This document shows, piece by piece, positions 1 to 5,681 of a stretch of 5,681 bases of DNA. The notes beneath the pieces are model-generated. The model was not told where the DNA came from, ran no database searches, and saw only the letters and a program-made list of their open reading frames with translations. The first letter of the stretch is position 1; each line of letters opens with the position of its first letter. Source of the stretch: an uncultured Verrucomicrobiota bacterium (GTDB lineage Bacteria; Verrucomicrobiota; Kiritimatiellia; RFP12; UBA1067); contig CALCDB010000043.1 in NCBI GenBank assembly GCA_937901395.1, positions 1 through 5,681 on the forward strand, in the 5' to 3' direction. Both the position numbers and the translations under genes were made by a program.

Positions 1-205
1 GACTTCCCTTGATCGCCCCCGAAATCTCCGCGCGGTCGACGAGTCCGCCGAGCGCAAGCGAGGTGACGGACTTTCCGCAGCCGGACTCCCCGACGAGCGC
101 CACGCGTCCGTTCTCGGGAATCTCAAACGAGACATCGCGAACCGGAACGGAAAGACGATCTTCCATCCGAAACTCTATGCGCAGATTGCTTACCGATAAC
201 GTCAT
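1..205 (-). CDS. Oligopeptide/dipeptide ABC transporter ATP-binding protein, N-terminal part (runs off the window)
   Basis: This is the first 68 codons of an ABC transporter ATPase that continues past the left edge of the window. The translation opens with MTLSVSNLRIEF, continues with VPVRDVSFEIPENGRVALVG, and carries a complete Walker A motif GESGCGKS at residues 39-46, followed by VTSLALGGL. The ESGCGKSVTSLAL wording is typical of the DppD/OppD group, the cytoplasmic ATPases that energise di- and oligopeptide (sometimes nickel or sugar-oligomer) uptake; this family assignment is from pattern recognition. The Q-loop, signature motif and Walker B lie outside the window, so integrity cannot be judged. 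The ATG overlaps the stop of the upstream DedA gene by four bases (ATGA), and TGAGG lies five bases upstream of the ATG as a ribosome binding site. The substrate cannot be read from this fragment. Confidence 0.85.
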   Translation of the reverse strand, partial: MTLSVSNLRIEFRMEDRLSVPVRDVSFEIPENGRVALVGESGCGKSVTSLALGGLVDRAEISGAIKGS

Positions 206-867
206 TTACGCCTCATCACCAACTTGGACAAGATGAAATACACGAGCACCAAACCGATTGCCGATAATATCACGATTGGCAGATGTTCGCTCGCCATATT
301 CTTGCCCTTCGTGCACAATTCCAGATATGTTATGTCGCCCGCCGAGCGACCGATCGCATAGCCGATTACCGCCAATATCGCCGTCCATATCCCCGCGCCA
401 AGCGTAGTGAATAGCGTGAAGCTGCCGAGCGGCATGCGGGATATCCCCGCTGGGACGGAGATTAGCTGACGAATCACCGGAACCAGACGACAGATGAAAG
501 TAGTCGCTTCGCCATATTTGTTGAACACCTCGCACGCGCGGGAAAGCGGTTCGCGCTTGATGAAGAAATACTTACCATACTTCTCCAAGAATGGCTTCCC
601 CACCCACAGCGCCAGAAAATAATTCACGTATGCGCCGACCAATGAGCCCAAGATGCCGATGATAATCGCAAGATACAAGGCCAACGCGAAATGGCCGTGC
701 ATCAACTCCCCGCGAGCCGCCAAGAAGCCAGCGGGTATCATCACCACCTCGCTCGGGAATGGTATGAAGCTCGACTCCACCGCCATAAACAGGAAGATTA
801 GCACGAAGCCCCACGTCGGCGCAAAAGCCGCGATGGTATCAAGATGAGAAGCGATTGTTTCTAACAT
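202..867 (-). CDS. DedA family integral membrane protein (SNARE-associated/VTT domain)
   Basis: A 221-residue inner-membrane protein of the DedA family, full length for the group. Family hallmarks are visible: an acidic residue before a proline-rich re-entrant stretch (ESSFIPFPSE, residues 31-40), and the YGE...CRLVPVIRQ...PAG block at residues 118-141, with R127 and R133 at the positions of the two arginines essential in E. coli YqjA. Hydrophobic segments lie at roughly 17-36, 60-76, 78-90, 150-176 and 195-217, and the C-terminus is basic (KLVMRRK). Known DedA proteins support membrane potential and envelope integrity, and some recycle undecaprenyl phosphate or move phospholipids across the membrane; which role applies here is not visible. 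The ATG overlaps the end of the upstream PP-loop gene by seven bases, and AAGGG at 877-881 lies nine bases upstream as a ribosome binding site. Its stop overlaps the next ATG by four bases. Confidence 0.93.
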   Translation of the reverse strand: MLETIASHLDTIAAFAPTWGFVLIFLFMAVESSFIPFPSEVVMIPAGFLAARGELMHGHFALALYLAIIIGILGSLVGAYVNYFLALWVGKPFLEKYGKYFFIKREPLSRACEVFNKYGEATTFICRLVPVIRQLISVPAGISRMPLGSFTLFTTLGAGIWTAILAVIGYAIGRSAGDITYLELCTKGKNMASEHLPIVILSAIGLVLVYFILSKLVMRRK

Positions 868-1823
868 ATCTGATATCCCTTGTATTGCTCTCGCAGATAA
901 GGCCGCCTGACGATACCGACATTGAGTTCGATATCCCCTTCGAGCCGATCATAATGACTGTATGAACAAACCAATCCCTTGACGAGTTCCATATCCGCAT
1001 CCGCATTGAGCGAAGTAACCAATGCCGTCGGACCAGGAACATTAGTTGGCGCGATCAACACGCCAAGGGATGAACGTTCCGCGAGAATCGAATTCTCCTT
1101 GCTATCACGACCGAGAATTACCCCCGCACCACCTGGTAGACGAAACCTGCGACCGACCGTCAGCAATTCCGTCAAGCCCCTATTGTCAAGTCCCTCATGG
1201 TCCATCAAATCCTTTAGCTTCCTGCAGAAACCCGCTTCGGTAAGTTTGCATCCGCCGGCCGGAGAGGGATAATCCACGATTCCGAACTCCTTCGCCAAGG
1301 CGATTTGTCGATCACGGCAACGCCCGGAAATATCCAACAACTTCTCGCGGTCTATCAGCCCCTCGAGCTCGGGAATCGTCGGCTCCAGAAGTTTAGCCGA
1401 CAATGGCCTCACCAATCTCCCCTTCAGACCCGACTCGCGCTCCACGATCCCCAGCGACTGACGATTCTGCGACATCGGCCGCTGCCCCATCACCTCGCCG
1501 GTGGAAACGAAGTCAAAGCCGAGGCGCGCCATCAATTCGCCCGCACGCCTGATCATCAGCGCATGACAATCTATGCAGGGATTCATCGCCCCGCCGAAGC
1601 CATGCGCGGGCGACTTTATCAGCGCTATCTCATCCGCCGTAAAATCGACGATATGCAACTTCACTCCCAACGCCGCAGCCGCCTTCTCCGCCGATGAAGA
1701 ATCGAAAAACGGAGACGAGAAGCATATCGCTTCCATGTAAGCGCCAGCGCGCTCCAATATTGAAATGGCGAGCTGACTATCCAGTCCGCCGCTCATCAAC
1801 GAAAGCCCTTTGCCGGAAGCCAT
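861..1823 (-). CDS. ThiI/MnmA-like PP-loop ATPase with C-terminal NFACT-R-like domain (probable tRNA thiolation-type enzyme)
   Basis: A 320-residue cytoplasmic protein. The N-terminus has the PP-loop ATP-pyrophosphatase motif SGGLDS at residues 11-16, used by enzymes that adenylate tRNA before sulfur transfer. A CIDC pair follows at C83 and C86, then STGEVMGQRPMSQ (107-119), and YPSPAGGCKLTE (185-196) with C192. C83, C86 and C192 are placed like the three cysteines that hold an iron-sulfur cluster in archaeal ThiI and TtuA-type thiolases; that role is inference. From about residue 205 the protein looks like the RNA-binding NFACT-R fold, with GVILGRDSKENSIL at 234-247. Such proteins are often annotated as tRNA (5-methylaminomethyl-2-thiouridylate)-methyltransferase, probably a misnomer. 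There is no THUMP domain and no rhodanese domain, so it is not canonical ThiI. The ATG shares one base with the corA stop (TAATG); only a weak AAGAG lies upstream, consistent with translational coupling. The exact tRNA target is unknown. Confidence 0.82.
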   Translation of the reverse strand: MASGKGLSLMSGGLDSQLAISILERAGAYMEAICFSSPFFDSSSAEKAAAALGVKLHIVDFTADEIALIKSPAHGFGGAMNPCIDCHALMIRRAGELMARLGFDFVSTGEVMGQRPMSQNRQSLGIVERESGLKGRLVRPLSAKLLEPTIPELEGLIDREKLLDISGRCRDRQIALAKEFGIVDYPSPAGGCKLTEAGFCRKLKDLMDHEGLDNRGLTELLTVGRRFRLPGGAGVILGRDSKENSILAERSSLGVLIAPTNVPGPTALVTSLNADADMELVKGLVCSYSHYDRLEGDIELNVGIVRRPYLREQYKGYQIC

Positions 1824-2773
1824 TAGAATTTTCTCTTGCGGGAGAGAATTACGAACACCGCCCCCAACAGTATCGCCATTATTCCCGAAAGCCCCATCAC
1901 GATCGCGAACGCATGGTTGTTGCCTTGGAACGGCAAACCGATATTCATTCCGTAGATGGACGCCACCAAAGTAGGCACCGCCAGGAAAATCGTAGCGGCG
2001 GTAAGATACTTCATCACATTGTTGAGGTTATTGTTGATGAGCGAAGCGAAAGTATCGAGCGTTCCATTGAGAATGTTCGCGTGAATCGTGGCCGTCTCCA
2101 GCGCCTGCTGATATTCGACCATCGCGTCCTCAAGATAATCCCTGTCGTCATCCGAAAGCTGCAACTGGCGCGCGGTATTGGCGCGAGCAAGCGCGATCGT
2201 ATCCGCCTTCAATGAAGTGGTGAAATAGACGAACGTCTTTTCTATCTGAAACAACTTCAGCAACACTTCGTTCGAGATCGACTCGTGCAGTTCGTCTTCA
2301 AGCGCCACCGTGCGAGAATGGATGTCGTTGATATAGCGCAAGAACAGCACCGCCGCATGCCACAATAGACGGAAGGCGAATCTATAGCTATCAGACGGCG
2401 CGCACACCCGACGAATCTGATCAAGAAACGCCGTAGTCACCGGAGTCTGCGCGCTACATACGGTTATCACCAACTGCTTGTACAGAATAATGCCCAATGG
2501 CACCGTGCGATATGGTATAACCGAATCGTCATCGGCGTCGTCCGAGACCACGGTCGGCACATGCACGATGAGCAAGGTAGCGCCATCCTCATAGTCAAAA
2601 CGCGGCCTCTCGCCCGCATCAAGCGGATCCGTCAGAAAGTCGCGTGGAACCTGCGAGTGGGTTAAAACGGCCTCCAGCTCCGTCGTGGATGGCTCAACCA
2701 AGTTAATCCAACACGAAGAAGAGAATTCGCGAACTTCCTTAAGTCCGCCATTTTCCCACTGGTAAATCGTCAT
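1823..2773 (-). CDS. corA: CorA family divalent cation (magnesium) transporter
   Basis: A 316-residue member of the 2-TM GxN family of pentameric Mg2+/Co2+ channels. The long N-terminal part is the cytoplasmic alpha/beta domain plus stalk helix. Two membrane helices at the C-terminus (about residues 256-275 and 288-310) flank the signature YGMN, followed by IGLPF, and the tail is basic (SRKRKF) as expected for a cytoplasmic end. The periplasmic loop reads QGNNH and lacks the acidic MPEL residues of classical CorA; this resembles the divergent YGMN-x-x-LP subgroup common in many bacteria, so ion specificity is uncertain. I chose the ATG at 2773, which overlaps the pilT stop as TGATG. A TTG one codon upstream (2774-2776) is an alternative and sits nine bases after GAGGG, against twelve for the ATG. 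Either start changes the product by one residue. The stop overlaps the next start as TAATG. Confidence 0.9.
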   Translation of the reverse strand: MTIYQWENGGLKEVREFSSSCWINLVEPSTTELEAVLTHSQVPRDFLTDPLDAGERPRFDYEDGATLLIVHVPTVVSDDADDDSVIPYRTVPLGIILYKQLVITVCSAQTPVTTAFLDQIRRVCAPSDSYRFAFRLLWHAAVLFLRYINDIHSRTVALEDELHESISNEVLLKLFQIEKTFVYFTTSLKADTIALARANTARQLQLSDDDRDYLEDAMVEYQQALETATIHANILNGTLDTFASLINNNLNNVMKYLTAATIFLAVPTLVASIYGMNIGLPFQGNNHAFAIVMGLSGIMAILLGAVFVILSRKRKF

Positions 2774-3069
2774 CAAGCCCCGTATCCCTCTTCTTTGAGT
2801 TTCGCGACGACGGAATCGGGGTCTTGCGATTTCGTAATCAATTCTTCATACGAAATCAAGCCCTGCTTGTAAAGGTTGGTAAGCGAAGTATCCAACGTCA
2901 TCATGCCGAACTTCGCGCCCGTCTGCATATCCGACTTGATCATATTCGTCTTATTATCGCGAATACGAGAGCGAACCGCATCGGTCGTGGTCATGATCTC
3001 GAACGCCGCGACACGTCCGTGAACCTCGCCGTTCGCATCAAGCTTCGGAAGCAGTATCTGGGAAATCAC
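2773..3069 (-). CDS. pilT: PilT C-terminal fragment, downstream of an in-frame stop
   Basis: This stretch encodes the last 98 residues of a PilT retraction ATPase. It lies in the same frame as the preceding pilT segment and is separated from it by one TAA and one GCC codon, so there is no frameshift. It starts at GTG (3067-3069) if translated separately, eight bases past the TAA first base's codon end region, with no strong Shine-Dalgarno site. ISQILLPKL continues the conserved strand after the Walker region, VAAFEIM (20-26) follows, and AVRSRIRD (31-38) matches the AIRNLIRE motif that PilT needs for retraction. The segment MQTGAKFGMMTLDTSL (48-63) and the helix QGLISYEEL (69-77) are typical of the PilT tail. 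The sequence shows no further damage. It could be made by readthrough, by reinitiation at the GTG, or not at all. Its TGA overlaps the corA ATG by one base. Confidence 0.72.
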   Translation of the reverse strand: MISQILLPKLDANGEVHGRVAAFEIMTTTDAVRSRIRDNKTNMIKSDMQTGAKFGMMTLDTSLTNLYKQGLISYEELITKSQDPDSVVAKLKEEGYGA

Positions 3070-3072
3070 GGC

Positions 3073-3075
3073 TTA
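3073..3075 (-). other. In-frame TAA interrupting pilT at codon 263
   Basis: The minus-strand codons read CTG TAA GCC GTG ATT. Both sides are PilT in the same frame, so this is a nonsense codon and not an indel. A single C-to-T change of CAA (seen on the plus strand as A instead of G at 3075) would restore the glutamine usually found here in the family. Confidence 0.9.
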
Positions 3076-3861
3076 CAGACCCGCCGCAAGCTGCGTTCGT
3101 ATCTGCGCTTGCTGTTCCATCGGGAATGCGTCCACGATACGATCGATGGTCTCCGCCGCTCCCGTGGTGTGCAACGTACCGAAGACCAAGTGACCGGTTT
3201 CCGCAGCGGTAATCGCCGCAGCGATAGTCTCGAGGTCGCGCATTTCGCCCACGAGAATCACATCGGGGTCCTGACGCAATGCGCGGCGAATCGCCTCGGC
3301 GAAACTCGGCACGTCATCGCCGACTTCGCGTTGCGTAACCAATGAATTCTTCGAGTTGTGATAGAATTCGATTGGGTCCTCGATGGTAACGATATGCACA
3401 TTGCGCTCCGAATTGATCACATCGAGCATCGAGGCGAGCGTAGTCGACTTACCCGACCCCGTAGGACCCGTCACCAAGATAAGGCCACGCGGCTTGAACA
3501 ACAATTCCTTCACCACTGGCGGCAAACCCAATTGCTCCATCGTCAGCAATGTGCTCGGAATCTGACGAAGCACCGCGCCATAGCGCTTTCTTTCCTTGAA
3601 GATCGACACACGGAAACGCGTTCCATCGTGATGAGCCAAGGCGAAATCCGCGCCGCCATTGCGCTCGACTTCGGCGACTTGCTTCTCATCGGCAATCTCC
3701 TTCACGAGACGAAGCGCATCTTCTTCCGTAAGCGATTCCTCCGACAGCGGCAACAACTCGCCATGCACGCGCAACTTCGGCGGCATGTACGCGCGAATGT
3801 GCAAATCGCTGGCTCCCTCGTCAATCGTCGCCTGCAATAACTCTTCCATGTGAACATCCAT
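3073..3861 (-). CDS. pilT: Type IV pilus retraction ATPase PilT, truncated by premature TAA
   Basis: PilT is a hexameric cytoplasmic ATPase that powers pilus depolymerisation and twitching. This 262-residue reading frame holds the N-terminal PAS-like domain (ASDLHIRAYMPPKLRVHGEL, about 17-36) and the full RecA-like core: Walker A GPTGSGKS (132-139), Asp box TIEDPIEF (159-166), Walker B VILVGEMRD (201-209) and His box TGHLVFGTLHT (222-232). FPMEQQAQIRTQLAAGL then runs into TAA, where family members usually have Q followed by a small residue, V/I, I and SQ. Reading through the stop gives a 362-residue protein, the usual PilT length. As it stands the product lacks the C-terminal AIRNLIRE-like region. 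The start is secure: ATG with a perfect AAGGAGG nine bases upstream, 24 bases after the pilB stop. The gene may be a recent pseudogene, a sequencing or assembly error, or a split gene. Confidence 0.9.
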   Translation of the reverse strand: MDVHMEELLQATIDEGASDLHIRAYMPPKLRVHGELLPLSEESLTEEDALRLVKEIADEKQVAEVERNGGADFALAHHDGTRFRVSIFKERKRYGAVLRQIPSTLLTMEQLGLPPVVKELLFKPRGLILVTGPTGSGKSTTLASMLDVINSERNVHIVTIEDPIEFYHNSKNSLVTQREVGDDVPSFAEAIRRALRQDPDVILVGEMRDLETIAAAITAAETGHLVFGTLHTTGAAETIDRIVDAFPMEQQAQIRTQLAAGL

Positions 3862-3870
3862 AGTTTAACC

Positions 3871-3877
3871 CCTCCTT
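3871..3877 (-). promoter_or_regulatory. Strong ribosome binding site for pilT
   Basis: On the minus strand this reads AAGGAGG, a perfect anti-16S match, nine bases before the ATG at 3859-3861. It fixes the pilT start and is the strongest Shine-Dalgarno site in the window. It falls in the 24-base gap between pilB and pilT and suggests independent, efficient initiation of PilT. Confidence 0.9.
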
Positions 3878-3885
3878 AGTAGATA

Positions 3886-5562
3886 TCAATCGGCATCGCC
3901 CATCGTTACTCTCAGCACTTCCGAAAGACTCGTCATTCCGCTCGCCACCTTAAGCATTCCATCCTCTCGCAATGTACGCATGCCCATCTCTCGCGCACGC
4001 TGACGTAGCAATGTGGCTGGAGCATGATCGAAGATAAGTCGCTGAATGGTATCATCGACCTTGAAGATTTCAAATATTCCCTTACGGCCCTTGTAACCGG
4101 TCTTCCCGCAACGATCGCACCCAACTCCATGATACATGCTATCTGGGATATTGATGTTGTTGCTACCCTGCGCCAGACCACCAAGCATCTTCAACTCGCG
4201 TTCAGTCGGCTTGTACGATTCCTTGCACTTCTCGCAAATCGCCCTCACCAAGCGCTGAGCCATTGCCGCACGCAAGGCGGAAGCGACCAGGAACGGCTTT
4301 ACGCCAATATCCAAAAGACGCGTCACGGCCGATGGGGCGTCGTTCGTGTGCAGAGTGGAGAACACCAAGTGGCCGGTAAGCGCCGCTTCCATCGCGATAT
4401 CCGCCGTCTCCGCATCACGAATTTCTCCAATCATCACGATATTCGGCGCCTGACGCAGAATCGAACGAAGCGCCGCCGAGAAGTCCAGCCCGACATCCTT
4501 GTTGACCTGCACCTGATTGATACCGCTCATTTGGTATTCTACAGGGTCTTCAACCGTAATCAACTTCTTGTCAGGCGTATTGATCTGCCCAAGACAGGCG
4601 TATAGCGTAGTCGTCTTTCCGGAGCCCGTAGGGCCGGTAACCAACACCACCCCATCCGGCAACTTGATTAGCCGTTCAAATGTAGTCTGGTCATCCGAAA
4701 GAAATCCCAACTGCGGCAAGCCCAACGAAAGATTGGACTTATCGAGAATACGCATTACGATCGACTCTCCGTGATTCGTTGGCACCGAACTTACGCGCAA
4801 GTCAAGATCCTTCCCGCCGACGGATATCTGAATTCTTCCATCCTGAGGAATGCGCTTCTCGGAAATCTTCATCTTCGACATGATCTTGAAGCGCGAGATG
4901 ATGGCTCCCTGCAGACGCTTAGGCGGCGAATCCATCTTTCTGAGCGCGCCATCTATGCGATATCTTACCCGAAATTCCTTCTCCATCGGTTCAATGTGGA
5001 TATCGGATGCCTTCATTTTGATGGCATTGGTGATGATCATCGTAGCCAACTTGATTACCGGCGCATCATCGCCAGTCGCGTCCCCTACATCCAACCCCTC
5101 CTCGTCCCGCGTCGAAACTTCCGCATCGGCGGGATACAGCTTCGCCATGGCCGCCTTGACTTCGGATAGCGGAGCGATTACCGCCTCGACATCCTTGCCG
5201 TTCAATACATACCGCAAAGAATCGATGGCATCGTAGCCCATCGGATCCATCAGCGCCACCGTAATCGAATCTTCGCTCGCCACTACCGGAACAACGCCAT
5301 ACTTCTTGGCGATATCCGCTGAAATGGACCGTCCCGTATCTTCGGAAATGCTTTCTGGACTAATGTGACAATATTTGAGGCCGAACTGATCAGCGATACT
5401 TCCGAGAACCTCATCTTCGCCAATCGTCCCACCCGCCAACAGCACGTCCAACGTCGTCTCGTTCGCCGCCTTCATCGAAGACGCGGCGGCCTGAACCTGC
5501 TCCGCGGTCAGATACCCGCGCTCGGTCAGAAGCTGAAGGACATACTCGTCGTTACTTGTCAT
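3886..5562 (-). CDS. pilB: Type IV pilus assembly / type II secretion ATPase (PilB/GspE family)
   Basis: A 558-residue hexameric secretion ATPase that drives pilin polymerisation at the inner membrane. Residues 1-140 form the N-terminal MshEN/T2SSE_N-type domain (ERGYLTAEQV, DQFGLKY), followed by an acidic linker (about 146-166). ASDIHIEP (185-192) and RYRIDG (200-205) mark the N2 domain. The ATPase core has Walker A GPTGSGKT (310-317), Asp box TVEDPVEY (336-343), Walker B NIVMIGEIRD (374-383) and His box TGHLVFSTLHTND (396-408). The zinc-binding tetracysteine is intact: C443/C446 and C482/C485. The segment before Walker B reads RQAPN where RQDPD is common. The ATG is the earliest possible start because an in-frame TAG lies two codons upstream; no Shine-Dalgarno site is present. 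The following gene is pilT, which favours PilB over GspE, but no pilin or PilC is visible, so the system type is not settled. Confidence 0.93.
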   Translation of the reverse strand: MTSNDEYVLQLLTERGYLTAEQVQAAASSMKAANETTLDVLLAGGTIGEDEVLGSIADQFGLKYCHISPESISEDTGRSISADIAKKYGVVPVVASEDSITVALMDPMGYDAIDSLRYVLNGKDVEAVIAPLSEVKAAMAKLYPADAEVSTRDEEGLDVGDATGDDAPVIKLATMIITNAIKMKASDIHIEPMEKEFRVRYRIDGALRKMDSPPKRLQGAIISRFKIMSKMKISEKRIPQDGRIQISVGGKDLDLRVSSVPTNHGESIVMRILDKSNLSLGLPQLGFLSDDQTTFERLIKLPDGVVLVTGPTGSGKTTTLYACLGQINTPDKKLITVEDPVEYQMSGINQVQVNKDVGLDFSAALRSILRQAPNIVMIGEIRDAETADIAMEAALTGHLVFSTLHTNDAPSAVTRLLDIGVKPFLVASALRAAMAQRLVRAICEKCKESYKPTERELKMLGGLAQGSNNINIPDSMYHGVGCDRCGKTGYKGRKGIFEIFKVDDTIQRLIFDHAPATLLRQRAREMGMRTLREDGMLKVASGMTSLSEVLRVTMGDAD

Positions 5563-5575
5563 TTTCTATTTGAGT

Positions 5576-5604
5576 ATGATATCAAAACGGAACCCGTCCC
5601 GCAA
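5576..5604 (-). promoter_or_regulatory. Possible sigma-70-like promoter for pilB
   Basis: On the minus strand TTGCGG (5599-5604) and TATCAT (5576-5581) are separated by exactly 17 bases. The -10 box matches TATAAT at five of six positions, while the -35 box matches TTGACA only at three. Only 13 bases separate the -10 box from the pilB ATG, so transcription would begin about six bases before it and give a nearly leaderless message, which fits the missing Shine-Dalgarno site. This is inferred from pattern alone. Confidence 0.4.
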
Positions 5605-5605
5605 C

Positions 5606-5681
5606 TCAACTCCGGGCCCGCGCCTTGAGAAAGATCCTGAGCGGCGCACCCTCCAGGCCGAAGCGGGCGCGGATGTTCTTT
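5606..5681 (-). CDS. der: Ribosome-assembly GTPase Der (EngA), C-terminal end only
   Basis: The last 24 codons plus TGA of a gene that enters from the right edge. The peptide includes RARFGLEGAPLRIFLKARA and ends in RS. The pattern of a basic helix, RFG-x-EG-x-P, then a short strand of the form I/L-R-I followed by a basic tail, is the end of the KH-like domain of Der, the double-Era GTPase that matures the 50S ribosomal subunit. The GTPase domains lie outside the window, so the call rests on this short but characteristic tail. It ends 43 bases upstream of the pilB start, and no clear terminator lies between, so pilB may also receive read-through from der. Confidence 0.78.
   Translation of the reverse strand, partial: KNIRARFGLEGAPLRIFLKARARS

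Noticed and set aside
3061..3085. Frameshift in pilT
   Set aside because: The two parts are in the same frame, separated by TAA and GCC, so this is a nonsense codon and not an insertion or deletion.
2824..3345. 173-residue plus-strand open frame antisense to pilT
   Set aside because: It is a shadow of pilT, with arginine/histidine-rich composition, no recognisable domain and no ribosome binding site. Similar antisense frames occur over every gene here.
4024..4605. 193-residue plus-strand open frame antisense to pilB
   Set aside because: It lies wholly opposite a well-supported ATPase gene, and its low-complexity basic translation matches no family I know.
5577..5584. Palindrome TGATATCA upstream of pilB as an operator
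   Set aside because: An eight-base palindrome is short and overlaps the -10 region by chance easily. A similar TGATATC near the pilB stop lacks the full symmetry, so no operator is claimed.
5584..5600. Small hairpin followed by T residues after der (minus strand GGGACGG-GTT-CCGTTTT)
   Set aside because: Only four Watson-Crick pairs plus three G-U pairs with a three-base loop. It is too weak to call an intrinsic terminator, and it overlaps the candidate pilB promoter spacer.
1..5681. New defence, mobile or CRISPR-like system
   Set aside because: All coding space is taken by recognisable housekeeping, pilus, transport and RNA-modification families. No repeats, recombinases, toxin-antitoxin pairs or unexplained non-coding blocks were seen.

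Overview
All genes in this window lie on the minus strand, so transcription runs from high to low coordinates. In that order they are: the 3' end of der (a ribosome-assembly GTPase), pilB/gspE (type IV pilus or type II secretion assembly ATPase), pilT (pilus retraction ATPase, interrupted by an in-frame TAA), a CorA-type divalent cation channel, a ThiI/MnmA-like PP-loop protein with a C-terminal NFACT-R-like domain, a DedA-family membrane protein, and the 5' end of an oligopeptide/dipeptide ABC transporter ATPase. I found no RNA gene, mobile element, CRISPR array or convincing terminator. No gene-free stretch exceeds about 45 bases.

The window suggests a Gram-negative-type bacterium with type IV pili or a type II secretion-like system. 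It is moderately GC-rich, has very compact gene spacing, and uses Shine-Dalgarno sites at most internal genes. A member of the Planctomycetota/Verrucomicrobiota/Kiritimatiellota group or a deltaproteobacterial lineage would fit the protein types. That placement is a weak impression, because nothing in the window is diagnostic.

Layout. Positions 5606-5681 hold the last 24 codons of der. A 43-base gap follows with a plausible promoter almost touching the pilB start, and pilB has no Shine-Dalgarno site. pilB (3886-5562) and pilT (2773-3861) are separated by 24 bases that contain a perfect AAGGAGG site for pilT. From pilT onward every junction overlaps: pilT/corA share 1 base (TGATG), corA/PP-loop share 1 base (TAATG), PP-loop/dedA share 7 bases, and dedA/ABC ATPase share 4 bases (ATGA). 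This points to one polycistronic, translationally coupled unit.

The genes do not form one obvious pathway. pilB and pilT are the opposing extension and retraction motors of a pilus, but no pilin, PilC platform or secretin gene is visible. The downstream genes cover cation transport, probable RNA thiolation, membrane lipid/envelope homeostasis and peptide uptake. The most notable observation is the TAA in pilT. It replaces a residue that is usually glutamine, in otherwise intact coding sequence, and separates the ATPase core from the C-terminal part that carries the AIRNLIRE-like retraction motif. I see no convincing new biological system here.
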